This document shows positions 18,542-27,187 of a stretch of 64,000 nt of DNA, piece by piece. Both the position numbers and the translations under genes were made by a program. Source of the stretch: Aureimonas mangrovi (GTDB taxonomy: Bacteria; Pseudomonadota; Alphaproteobacteria; Rhizobiales; Rhizobiaceae); NCBI RefSeq assembly GCF_014058705.1, contig NZ_CP059692.1, positions 2,857,001-2,921,000 on the forward strand, written 5' to 3'. Within the stretch, counting starts at the first letter, position 1. Each line of letters opens with the position of its first letter. Under the pieces are notes generated by a model that did not search any database, was not told the DNA's origin, and saw only the letters and a list, made by a program, of their open reading frames with translations.

Positions 18542-20335
18542 ATGTTCACGACCCGCCCCGAACTCATCGGCACCTTCGGCGCCGTCACCTCCACGCACTG
18601 GCTGGCGACGGCGAGCGGGATGTCGCTTTTGGAACGCGGCGGCAACGCCTTCGACGCTGGTATCGCCACCGCCTTCGTCCTGCAGGTTGTGGAGCCGCAT
18701 CTCGTGGGCCCCGGCGGCGAGGTGCCGATCGTCTTCTATTCGAAGAAGACCGGCCGCATCGAGGTTCTGTGCGGGCAAGGCCCCACCCCCGCCGGTGCCA
18801 CGATCGAGCACTATCGCAGCGAAGGGCTCACGCTCGTCCCGGGCAACGGCCTGCTCGCCGCCGTCATTCCCGGCTCGTTCGACGCCTGGATGACGCTTCT
18901 GCGCGATCACGGCACGATGAGCATCCGAGACGTTCTGGAGCCCGCGATCTACTACGCGGAACACGGCCACCCGCTCCTTCAGCGCATCTCCAACACCATC
19001 GCCGGCCTGAAGGACTTCTTCGAGAAGGAGTGGCCGACGACGGCCGCCATCTACGTGCCGAACGGCGCGGTGCCGCAGGCGCGCCGCCTGTTCCGCAACG
19101 AGCCGCTCGCCAATACCTGGAAGCGCGTTCTGAAGGAGGCCGAGAGCGCCGGACCGGACCGCGAGCGCCAGATCGAGAAGGCGCGCGAGGCCTTCTACAA
19201 GGGCTTCGTCGCCGAGGCGATCGACAGGTTCGCGCGCGAGAACGCGGTGATCGATCAGAGCGGCGAGCGCCATCGCGGCGTCATCAACGCCGACGACATG
19301 GCCGGTTGGCAGGCGAGCTATGAGGCACCCGTCGCGCTCGACTACGGCGATTGGCGCGTGAACAAGATCGGCCCCTGGGGTCAGGGTCCGGTCTTCCTCC
19401 AGACGCTGTCCATCCTGAAGAATTTCGACCTCGCCTCGATGGGTCCGCGCTCGGCCGAATTCGTCCACACAATGACCGAGGCGATGAAGCTCGCCTTCGC
19501 CGACCGCGAGGCCTACTACGGTGACCCCGCGCAGGTAAACGTGCCGCTCGATGCGCTGCTTTCGGACGCCTACGGCACCGAACGCGCAAAGCTCATCGGG
19601 CATCAGGCCTCGCGTGACCTTCGGCCCGGCACGGTGCCGGGCTTCGAGGCACAGGTGGAGCGCTTCATGTCATCGCTCGACCGCCTGTCGAAGGTCGGCA
19701 CGGCGTCCGCCGCCAACGAGCCGACGACGGCCGAAATGCGCTCGGCGCGTCGCGGCGATACGGTCCATGTCGATGCGATCGACCGCTGGGGCAACATGAT
19801 GGCGGCGATGCCGTCCGGCGGCTGGTTCCAGTCCTCGCCCGTGATCCCCGAACTCGGCTTCGGCCTCAACACGCGCGCGCAGATGTTCTGGCTCGAGGAA
19901 GGCCTGCCGACCTCGCTCGCGCCCGGCAAGCGCCCGCGCACGACGCTGACGCCGACGCTCGCCGAGAAGGACGGCGAGCCGCATATGGTCTTCGGCACGC
20001 CCGGCGGCGACCAGCAGGAGCAGTGGCAGCTCCAGTTCTTCCTGCGCCACGTCCATCACGGGCTGAACCTGCAGGAGGCCATCGACACGCCGATGAGTCA
20101 CACAGGGCACTTCCCCTCCTCCTTCTACCCGCGCGAGCGGCGGCCCGCGAACCTCACCATCGAGGAGAGCTTCGGTGAGGAGGTTCTGGCGGATCTCGCA
20201 GCGCGCGGCCACGAGCTGGAACGCTCGCCCGAGTGGACGATCGGCCGTCTCGTCGCCGCCTCGCGCGACCCCGACGGGCTGATCCACGCGGCCGCCACGC
20301 CGCGCCTGATGCAGGCCTACGCCGCTGCGCGGTGA
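18542..20335 (+). CDS. Gamma-glutamyltransferase family N-terminal nucleophile hydrolase
   Basis: A 597-residue member of the gamma-glutamyltransferase family, which cleaves gamma-glutamyl amides such as glutathione or acyl side chains after self-cleavage into two subunits. The N-terminal block LLERGGNAFDAGIATAFVLQ and the glycine-rich GPGGEVPIVF are typical. The nucleophile is predicted to be Thr407 in RGDTVHVDAIDRWGNMMAAM, with PSGGWFQSS following. No signal peptide is seen, so it is probably cytoplasmic, like YwrD-type members. It is the last gene of the Dpp operon, which suggests that imported gamma-glutamyl peptides are cleaved inside the cell; this is inference. It may instead be an acylase. 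Confidence 0.9.
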   Translation: MFTTRPELIGTFGAVTSTHWLATASGMSLLERGGNAFDAGIATAFVLQVVEPHLVGPGGEVPIVFYSKKTGRIEVLCGQGPTPAGATIEHYRSEGLTLVPGNGLLAAVIPGSFDAWMTLLRDHGTMSIRDVLEPAIYYAEHGHPLLQRISNTIAGLKDFFEKEWPTTAAIYVPNGAVPQARRLFRNEPLANTWKRVLKEAESAGPDRERQIEKAREAFYKGFVAEAIDRFARENAVIDQSGERHRGVINADDMAGWQASYEAPVALDYGDWRVNKIGPWGQGPVFLQTLSILKNFDLASMGPRSAEFVHTMTEAMKLAFADREAYYGDPAQVNVPLDALLSDAYGTERAKLIGHQASRDLRPGTVPGFEAQVERFMSSLDRLSKVGTASAANEPTTAEMRSARRGDTVHVDAIDRWGNMMAAMPSGGWFQSSPVIPELGFGLNTRAQMFWLEEGLPTSLAPGKRPRTTLTPTLAEKDGEPHMVFGTPGGDQQEQWQLQFFLRHVHHGLNLQEAIDTPMSHTGHFPSSFYPRERRPANLTIEESFGEEVLADLAARGHELERSPEWTIGRLVAASRDPDGLIHAAATPRLMQAYAAAR

Positions 20336-20341
20336 CCTGAA

Positions 20342-20377
20342 GCCCGCCGATGGCGGCCTTCGCTCCGGTGGGCGGGC
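20342..20377. terminator. Possible bidirectional hairpin between convergent genes
   Basis: GCCCGCC (20342-20348) pairs with GGCGGGC (20371-20377) in the short gap between the gamma-glutamyltransferase-like gene and the convergent phytochrome gene. The loop is long and there is no clear T-run on either strand, so terminator function is only suggested by position. Confidence 0.3.
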
Positions 20378-20414
20378 CGGGTTCGCCGAGGGCGGAAGCG
20401 TCGGATCGTCGCCT

Positions 20415-22985
20415 TTATTCCGGGCCTTGCGAACCCAGCAGTCGATCCAACGCGCGGGCGATGTTCTCCAGCGTGTACGGCTTCTGGATGATCGGCCGCT
20501 CGCGATGCTCCGACGGTAGCTGCGCCTGCTCGCCGTACCCGCTCGCGAACAGAAAGGGGATGCCGAGTTCAGTCAGGCGATCCGCGATCGGGAAGCTGTT
20601 GCGGTCGCCGAGATTGATGTCGAGCATGGCGACCGTCGGACGATGCGCTTCGATGCTGTCGAGAGCGGCGTCGACCGTGGCCATCGGCGTGATCGAGGCG
20701 GCCCCGAGACGAGACAGGATATCCTCGGCATCGAGGGCGATAATGAGACTGTCCTCCACCAGAAGGGCATCGTGCCCGGTCAGCATCTTCGGCGGCGGCG
20801 CGGTCGGGTGTCCCCTCGACGAGCGCGGAAACTTGATCGTCGGCCCCGCGAACGACCGGGCTTCCGAGACATGACGGGCGGGAATTCGGAACGTCGCCTC
20901 GACCCCCTCCGGCTTGTACTGGATGTCGGATCGACCACCGAGATCGTAGGGAACCGAGCGATCGATGATCGTCGAACCGAACCCGCGTCGCGTCGGCTCG
21001 TGAACCTCGGGACCGCCGCTTTCGACCCAGCGCATGAGGAGATCGCCGTCGCCTTCACGCTCCCACGAGAACCTGACCTTTCCGGTCGTCGACAGGCTGC
21101 CGTACTTCGTCGAGTTGGTGACCAGCTCGTGCAGGACCAACGCCATCGTCGAATAGGCCTGGGGGTTCAGGAGGATGGGCTCCCCATCCGAAATGACGCG
21201 TTCATGCTCGTCGACGAAGGCTCGGGCCTCGGCATCAACCAGCGCCTGGAGTGGCGCGGGACCCCAATGGTCATCGGTGATCTGGTTGTGGGCCCGCGCG
21301 AGCGCGTGAACACGGCCGTCCACCACCTGGATGAACTCGGCGGCCGCAGGATCATCGGGCCGCGACTGGCGGATCAGTCCGCGGATGACGCCGAGAATGT
21401 TGCGGACGCGATGGTTGAGTTCGGCGATCAGGAGCTCTTGACGCGCGCTGGCCCGCTGCCGCTCCACGGAGGCCTCGTCGGCGAGGCGGAGCACGACTTC
21501 GATCAGCGTCGCGCGCAGCGTTTCGGCTACCCGCAGTTCCGACTCGTGGAACGGCTTCGAGCGTCCCTGAACGAGCTCTTTCCATTCCGCGAAGCTTTCC
21601 CGGGGAGACAGGCGCGGTCCGTTCGGCCCGTATTCCACCGGCTTGTGCGGATCGCCGCCCCAGCGCACGGAGCGAACCAGCTCGCGCCGGAAGAGGATCA
21701 CGTAGTCGCGTGGGGCGCGGGAGATCGGGATGGCGAGCATGCCCGCGGCCAGCGAGACGAACGCCTCAGCCCCCTCGACGATCGAGCCGATGCGATCGGT
21801 CGCATAGACCCGACCGGACGCGGTGCCGTTCAGGGCGCGCACGATCCGGCGAAAGTTCTCAGCATCCGGCGTTATGCCTGAGGCGGCATGCTTGCCGTTG
21901 ATCCAGACGCCAACGCCATCAGCGTCGATCACGCTGGTCAGGATGTCCGCGAGCCAGTCGGGATCGCGCAGCAGGGTCTCGTCGGTCGCAACCGCGCTCA
22001 AAAGCTGGTCGGAAACGTCGCGTGCCCGACGCTCGTATTCAACCACCGCCAGACCCTCGCGGCTCTCGAGCCGCATCGAGAACATCTGCGCGAATAGCTC
22101 GGCCACCGACCGGCGCGAGACGTCGGGCCACCTTGGAGCGTAGTGATGGCAGGCGAAGAGCCCCCACAGCTTGCCGCCGACGATGATCGAAATCGACAGT
22201 GAGGCGTCGACCCCCATGTTGCGCAGGTATTCGAGATGGATGGGGGAGACCGAGCGCAAGACCGATAGCGAAAGGTCGAGCGGCTGGCGGCGCTCGTCGA
22301 GTTGCGGCACGACCGGTACCGTCTCGGCGCGCACGTTGGAGATGATGCGCAGGATGTTGCGTTTGTAGAGTTCGCGGGCCTGCGCCGGAATGTCGGTCGC
22401 AGGATAGCGCAGGCCCATGAACTGGCCGATGCCGGCGCGACAGGTCTCCGCGACGACCTCTCCGGATCCGTCTGCCGAGAAACGATAGACCATGACGCGA
22501 TCGTAGCCAAGCAAGGCCCTGACCTGCCGTACTCCCTCGCGAAAGAACGTCGTCATGTCCTCGCACTGGTCGAGCCGCGAGATCATGGAACGCACGGTGC
22601 CGCTGATGTCGCCCATGTCCCCGACGGAAGGTTCGGCCTCCAGGACCAGTTGCCTGCCGCTGACATGGATTGCGACGTCGAACGGGTCGGCACCCTCGAC
22701 AAGCATGCAGCGCGCCAGTCGCTCGACCGCGTTGGGTCCGCGCAGCGTCGCCGTCCTGTTTCGCAGGTCATGGACGGTCTGGGCCGGAATGAGATCCATC
22801 AACGGGCGACCGAGCACGGCATCCGGAGCAAGCCCGAGGAACTGCGCGACATTGGCGGAAACGCGCGCGACCATCCAGTCGGAGGTCAGCGCCAGCAGGA
22901 AGCCCGCGGGCTGGATCGATCCGGGGACATGGATCGGCTCGCGGTCGCAATTGCTCAGATCAACCGTCTCGGACAAATCGGACAA
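20415..22985 (-). CDS. Bacteriophytochrome: PAS-GAF-PHY photosensor with HWE histidine kinase and C-terminal receiver
   Basis: An 856-residue red/far-red light sensor kinase. The N-terminal PAS domain has the biliverdin-attachment Cys13 in NCDREPIHVPGSIQPAG. The GAF domain (about 140-310) has PATDIP (Asp198) and SPIHLEYLRNMGV (His250), and the PHY domain (about 320-500) has the tongue motif PRESF (461-465). The kinase is of the HWE/HisKA_2 class: phospho-acceptor His525 in ELNHRVRNIL, an N-box LVLHELVTNSTKYG, and the diagnostic RWVESGG. A receiver domain (about 738-850) has phospho-acceptor Asp789 and Lys835. The usual IQPHG is IQPAG here. The start is TTG at 22985. No heme oxygenase gene is in the window, so biliverdin must be made from elsewhere. 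Confidence 0.93.
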   Translation of the reverse strand: MSDLSETVDLSNCDREPIHVPGSIQPAGFLLALTSDWMVARVSANVAQFLGLAPDAVLGRPLMDLIPAQTVHDLRNRTATLRGPNAVERLARCMLVEGADPFDVAIHVSGRQLVLEAEPSVGDMGDISGTVRSMISRLDQCEDMTTFFREGVRQVRALLGYDRVMVYRFSADGSGEVVAETCRAGIGQFMGLRYPATDIPAQARELYKRNILRIISNVRAETVPVVPQLDERRQPLDLSLSVLRSVSPIHLEYLRNMGVDASLSISIIVGGKLWGLFACHHYAPRWPDVSRRSVAELFAQMFSMRLESREGLAVVEYERRARDVSDQLLSAVATDETLLRDPDWLADILTSVIDADGVGVWINGKHAASGITPDAENFRRIVRALNGTASGRVYATDRIGSIVEGAEAFVSLAAGMLAIPISRAPRDYVILFRRELVRSVRWGGDPHKPVEYGPNGPRLSPRESFAEWKELVQGRSKPFHESELRVAETLRATLIEVVLRLADEASVERQRASARQELLIAELNHRVRNILGVIRGLIRQSRPDDPAAAEFIQVVDGRVHALARAHNQITDDHWGPAPLQALVDAEARAFVDEHERVISDGEPILLNPQAYSTMALVLHELVTNSTKYGSLSTTGKVRFSWEREGDGDLLMRWVESGGPEVHEPTRRGFGSTIIDRSVPYDLGGRSDIQYKPEGVEATFRIPARHVSEARSFAGPTIKFPRSSRGHPTAPPPKMLTGHDALLVEDSLIIALDAEDILSRLGAASITPMATVDAALDSIEAHRPTVAMLDINLGDRNSFPIADRLTELGIPFLFASGYGEQAQLPSEHRERPIIQKPYTLENIARALDRLLGSQGPE

Positions 22986-23298
22986 AGCGTTCGGGCTCTC
23001 GTTCTCGTTATTCCGTCGGCAAGCCGCGGCGTGTGTCAGGCATCACTCGTCGTCGGCGCTCGACAAAGGTTATTGGAACCCGCCCTCTCTGATCGCTGTT
23101 GCACGCTCGCAAAGCTTAGAGCGCGACTGCGCAAAAGCGCGCAAAGCGTGCGGACAACGTTCTTCGGTCGCCTATGTTCTCGGCGAGACGCGTGCCGCCC
23201 GCTCTCGCGTTCTGTGCGCGAGTAACATAGCGACGAGGGGTCGTCTGCGCACTTGTGCACATTGGCAACGACGGCTCCGTAGCCCCCGGGAGAAAAGC
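22986..23298. other. Divergent intergenic region between the phytochrome and Crp/Fnr genes
   Basis: About 313 bases hold no convincing gene. It should contain promoters in both directions. The only recognisable signal is a GGAAC-N17-TGTT element on the plus strand (23075-23100), listed separately. Repeats of GCGCAAAG-like sequence around 23125-23150 are short and imperfect. Confidence 0.5.
23075..23100 (+). promoter_or_regulatory. EcfG-like general-stress promoter candidate
   Basis: GGAAC at 23075-23079 followed by 17 bases and TGTT resembles the alphaproteobacterial EcfG promoter (GGAAC-N16/17-CGTT) with one mismatch in the -10 part. It points toward the Crp/Fnr gene about 200 bases downstream. 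Confidence 0.35.
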
Positions 23299-24030
23299 TT
23301 GGTTCCAACATCCGATGACCTCGCCAGCAATATCCTGCTGGGAACGCTCAAAGACGATGACCGACGGCGGCTCGCCCCGCAGATGAAGGTGATGGACCTG
23401 ACGAGCCACCATGTCCTCCAGCAAGCTGGAGACGAGGTGGTCAACACGTGGTTCCCCTGCGGCGGGGCCATGGCCGCATTCTGCATCGCGACCGACGATG
23501 ACAGCACGGCGGTTGAAGTCGCCCTGGTCGGTAGTGAGGGGGCGATCGGCGGGATCGTCTCGAACGGCCACGTGCCAGCCTACGCGACCGCGCGCGTTCG
23601 TCATGGCGGACGGTTCCTCCGCATCAAGACGACCGCGCTTGAGCAGGCGAAGCTCGACTCCATCGCCCTTCGGCACTGGTTCTCGCGCTACTCCGACTGC
23701 CTTCTCGCCCAGGTGTTTCAGACCTCGGCCTGCAACGCCACCCACACCATCACCCAACGGACCGCCAAGTGGCTGCTGGCCGCGATGAGCCGGACGCAAT
23801 CCTGCGAACTCCAGATGACCCACGAGCAGTTGGCCGACGTGCTCGGAGTGGGCCGGACTTTCGTGACCCGCATCATCAGCCGCCTAAGGCAGGAAGGGAC
23901 GATCGAGACGCGCCGGGGCGTGTTCATCGTCAAGAACGAGCAGGTTCTGCGCGATACGGCGTGCGGCTGCACGACCGCGATCGAGGAGCATTTCGATACC
24001 GTCATGCATGGCATCTATCCCAGCGCCTGA
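23299..24030 (+). CDS. Crp/Fnr-family transcriptional regulator
   Basis: A 243-residue regulator with an N-terminal cyclic-nucleotide-binding-like beta roll (about residues 10-130) and a C-terminal winged helix (about 150-225) with LQMTHEQLADVLGVGRTFVT as the DNA-contact helix-turn-helix region. It lacks an Fnr-type N-terminal Cys cluster, so it is probably not an oxygen sensor of that kind. Closest in shape are the short Crp-like regulators common in Rhizobiales. The start is the TTG at 23299, with GGGAGA six bases upstream. It is divergent from the phytochrome gene; a regulatory link between the two is possible but unproven. Confidence 0.85.
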   Translation: MVPTSDDLASNILLGTLKDDDRRRLAPQMKVMDLTSHHVLQQAGDEVVNTWFPCGGAMAAFCIATDDDSTAVEVALVGSEGAIGGIVSNGHVPAYATARVRHGGRFLRIKTTALEQAKLDSIALRHWFSRYSDCLLAQVFQTSACNATHTITQRTAKWLLAAMSRTQSCELQMTHEQLADVLGVGRTFVTRIISRLRQEGTIETRRGVFIVKNEQVLRDTACGCTTAIEEHFDTVMHGIYPSA

Positions 24031-24316
24031 TGCCGAGAGCCATGCTGCGGCTTTGAGTAGGCACCACGCACCGCGATGCGGACACGCGACGCGCTCCTGA
24101 CCCGCCCGCGCCGCCTTGATCACAGGGCTTCGGTTGCCCTGGGGCGCTGGTGAGGGGCGTCGGTACGCACGCTTTCCTCCGGCACGTTCAAGGGCGGAAC
24201 AGCACGGGATCGCCTGACCTCGGATCCCCCGGACCTTATCCCATCGCCCTAGCCTTGGAGGGGCCTCACGCCCCTCGCAGGGGCATCCAGACACGGTTTA
24301 TCCCTTCGCGCAGCGG
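24031..24316. other. Intergenic region with a GC hairpin between convergent genes
   Basis: The gap between the Crp/Fnr gene and the 3' end of the polysaccharide operon holds no supported gene. A perfect 7-bp stem, GAGGGGC (24258-24264) with GCCCCTC (24270-24276), may act in transcription termination, but there is no T-run. Confidence 0.4.
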
Positions 24317-27187
24317 TCAGATCGCGACGCGCAGAGGGTTGTCGAACCACGCGACGCTCTCCTGGACGAAACGAATCTCCACGAACGCGCCCCCGTTCTC
24401 GCGAGCGACGGTCGGGACCGTGACGGCGAAGTAGTTCGGGTCATTCGGCGCGAGCACGAGCGGGAAGATGGTCCGGCCGCCGTCGCCATCTATGATCGCG
24501 CCGCTGGCGTCGAGAACGCGGTAGGCGATCCGCACGCCGAGCGCGCCGTCCGTGGGGCCTTCACTGGACCACGACCGTTTCGTTCGGTTCACCGCCCTTA
24601 CGGTGATCTTCAGCGTGGCGCCGTCGTCGGAAACTGTCGGCCCCTCGACCAGCTCGATGGTGCCTTGGCGCTCGTCCGGCGGCAACGCCGCGTCCATCCG
24701 GGGGCGTGCCATGACTTCCGAGGAAACGAAGGTCGGCCGATCCCGGGGCTGATACGTGCGATACCAGTCGTCCTTGGTGATGATGTCCTGCAACTGCCGG
24801 GCGCTCGTGCGCCAGCTCGGCCAGGCCGTCGCCTCCGCAACAGGTTCGACGGCACGTGTCTCGATGTCGCCGATGAAACGTTCCAGCACCTCGGCAAGGG
24901 AGTCCGGAGAGCCGACGTCGAAGAAGTGTGCGCCCCGCGCCCCGGCAGCCACCTCACGGAAGACGGCGATGTCGCTGGCGATGACGGGTTTGCCGAAATG
25001 GCCGGCTTCGACGATCGGAAGGCCGAAACCTTCGGCGAAAGACGCGGCCAGAAGGCAGTCGCACCCCTCGTAAAGTGCGGCGAGCGTGGCGTCGTCGACA
25101 CGCTCGTGCCAGGACAGTCGCCGACCGTACTCCATGTGGTCGCGCAGTCGTTGCGCCAGAGCCCCGGTGCCCCAGCCGGGCTTGCCCACGATCACCAGTT
25201 CCGCGTCGAAACCACGCGCCCAGAGCTTCTCGAAAGCGTCCAGCGCGACCCTGTGGCCCTTTCGCGGCTCCAGCGTGCCGACCATGAGGAAAACCGGACG
25301 CTGCTTGGCCGCCTGCGGTCGTGCGGGCGCCGAGTCGAGCGCGGTGAAGTCCGCGCCGAGCTGCCAGTAGCCGATCTTGACCGCGCGCGGGAACGCGATC
25401 GCCTCGAGGATCGCATGGAGTTCGTCGGCGACGGCGCGCGAGATGCACACGAAACCACTCGAATGGGTCAAGGCGGTGCGGAACCATTCGGCGAAAATGA
25501 TCGGCATTCCCGCGTCGCAGAAGCCGGGCGTGCGCAGCGGGACCGTATCGTAGAGGCAAGAGACGATCTGGGCGCCTTTCAGCCGTGCCTCGGAGAACAG
25601 ACGCTGGTGGATCGTGTGAAAGGCCCAGGAACTGTCGAGCATGAGAAAGGTGTCGCCGCGCCGCGCGCTGACGAGGTTGGCCTTCGTCTTGACGATCGGC
25701 CGGGCCTCCCAACGGCGCGATGCGTACCAGCCCGAGTGGTCGTCGCAGAACAGGATCCGGGTATCGACCTCGGGATCGGCATCGAGGATATGCTGGCAGA
25801 TGCGGTTGACGACACGCTGGATGCCGGTCTTGTGGTCGACGAGCATCGTGGACGACCCTTCGACGAACAGCCTGCGGCGCCCTCCATCGGTCTGCAACTC
25901 CGACAGGGCCATCATCTCGGCGACGTGTTCGCTCGGGGCCGTCGAATGCGAAGCGCCGATCTGCGCGAGCGCCAGGCTTCTCGGGTCGTCCTTGCGAACG
26001 GTGGAAGCACGGGGGGCCGCGTCCACGAAACGCTCCGCGGCACGGCTCCACGTAAAGCGGTCGGCGGCCTTTCGCTCGTGTCTCACGGCCTTGGCGCGGT
26101 CGAAGGCCGGCGATGACACCTCCCTCATCAGGCCCGCTAACATGCCGGGGGACGAGGGATCGAAGACGAGGTCGCTGTCGCCGACGATCTCGGGCACCGC
26201 GCCCGCGTTGGCGACGATCGCGGGCGTGCCGCAGGTCAGTGCCTCCAGCGCCGTCAGCCCGAACCCTTCCATGAAGGATGGCTGGATGAGAGCGAGCGCG
26301 CCGCGATAGTGAGACACCAGCTCCTCGTCGGAGACGTGCGACAGGAAGCGAACTTTCGTGTCGTCGAGCCCCCTGTTCCGTGCATGCTGTCGAATGTCGT
26401 GAACGATCGACGGGGAATGATCGCCGACGATCCGCAACGTCGTGCCGCTCGTGTCGGATTGCGCGAACTCGGCGAAGGCGTCGATCAGGACGGCGAGGTT
26501 CTTCCGCCAGTCGAGGCCACCGACGTAGAGAAAGTAGCGTTCGGTTCCACGCGGAAGCCCACGCATCCTGGCGACGATCTCCAGCATGTGGCGGGAAACG
26601 CCTGCGCCGATATCGACGGCGTCCGACACCCCCGCAACGCTCGCCGCCTCGCGTGCGGCGAAGTCCGAGATCGCATAGACCCGGTCGAACCCGGGCAACA
26701 TTGCGAGCCGCCGGCGATAATACTCGCGGCTCGCCCGGTTCGGCAGGTAGTGCTCCGCGAACCGCCACGGGATCGCATCGTAGAAGATGGCAGCGGTGGG
26801 GACGATGCATTGCGGCCCTCCCACGAAGGGAACGGCAACGTCGAACGTCCCCTCGAACGGACTGGCCGAAAGGGCGAGATCGGGCTTCAGCGTGTTGACG
26901 TGATGCACGAGAGCGATCTCGCTCAGGCGGCGCCATTCGGTAAAGCCGGTCCCGACCTCGCCGCCTTCGACCTTGCCGTGCCATACGTGGGTGTCGTCGG
27001 GCGCGACGAAGTCGGACAGAACGCTCCTTGCGATCAGAGCGGCATCGGACATGGCGGCATTGAAGGAGACGCTGATCCGTACCCCATCGATATCCGACAG
27101 GGCGCGGACGAGTTCGTGCATGTACCTGCCGATGCCGCGGCTACGACTTGCGGTCTGAAAGCATTGGCCGTCGAGCCAAAGATGCAT
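24317..27187 (-). CDS. Double glycosyltransferase (two GT4-type GT-B modules) with C-terminal beta-rich domain
   Basis: About 956 residues. Two glycosyltransferase family 4 modules follow one another. The first (about 1-390) ends with the donor-site motif EGFGLTALEALTCGTPAIVA near residue 304. The second (about 440-800) has EGFGLPIVEAGHFGKPVIAS near 717. A last domain (about 840-956) is beta-rich and without enzyme motifs. The enzyme probably adds sugars, here most likely D-rhamnose from GDP-D-rhamnose, to a growing glycan at the inner membrane. The start is the ATG at 27187 in a TGATG overlap with the methyltransferase gene, and it is the last gene of the operon. Which linkage each module forms cannot be read from sequence. 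Confidence 0.88.
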   Translation of the reverse strand: MHLWLDGQCFQTASRSRGIGRYMHELVRALSDIDGVRISVSFNAAMSDAALIARSVLSDFVAPDDTHVWHGKVEGGEVGTGFTEWRRLSEIALVHHVNTLKPDLALSASPFEGTFDVAVPFVGGPQCIVPTAAIFYDAIPWRFAEHYLPNRASREYYRRRLAMLPGFDRVYAISDFAAREAASVAGVSDAVDIGAGVSRHMLEIVARMRGLPRGTERYFLYVGGLDWRKNLAVLIDAFAEFAQSDTSGTTLRIVGDHSPSIVHDIRQHARNRGLDDTKVRFLSHVSDEELVSHYRGALALIQPSFMEGFGLTALEALTCGTPAIVANAGAVPEIVGDSDLVFDPSSPGMLAGLMREVSSPAFDRAKAVRHERKAADRFTWSRAAERFVDAAPRASTVRKDDPRSLALAQIGASHSTAPSEHVAEMMALSELQTDGGRRRLFVEGSSTMLVDHKTGIQRVVNRICQHILDADPEVDTRILFCDDHSGWYASRRWEARPIVKTKANLVSARRGDTFLMLDSSWAFHTIHQRLFSEARLKGAQIVSCLYDTVPLRTPGFCDAGMPIIFAEWFRTALTHSSGFVCISRAVADELHAILEAIAFPRAVKIGYWQLGADFTALDSAPARPQAAKQRPVFLMVGTLEPRKGHRVALDAFEKLWARGFDAELVIVGKPGWGTGALAQRLRDHMEYGRRLSWHERVDDATLAALYEGCDCLLAASFAEGFGLPIVEAGHFGKPVIASDIAVFREVAAGARGAHFFDVGSPDSLAEVLERFIGDIETRAVEPVAEATAWPSWRTSARQLQDIITKDDWYRTYQPRDRPTFVSSEVMARPRMDAALPPDERQGTIELVEGPTVSDDGATLKITVRAVNRTKRSWSSEGPTDGALGVRIAYRVLDASGAIIDGDGGRTIFPLVLAPNDPNYFAVTVPTVARENGGAFVEIRFVQESVAWFDNPLRVAI

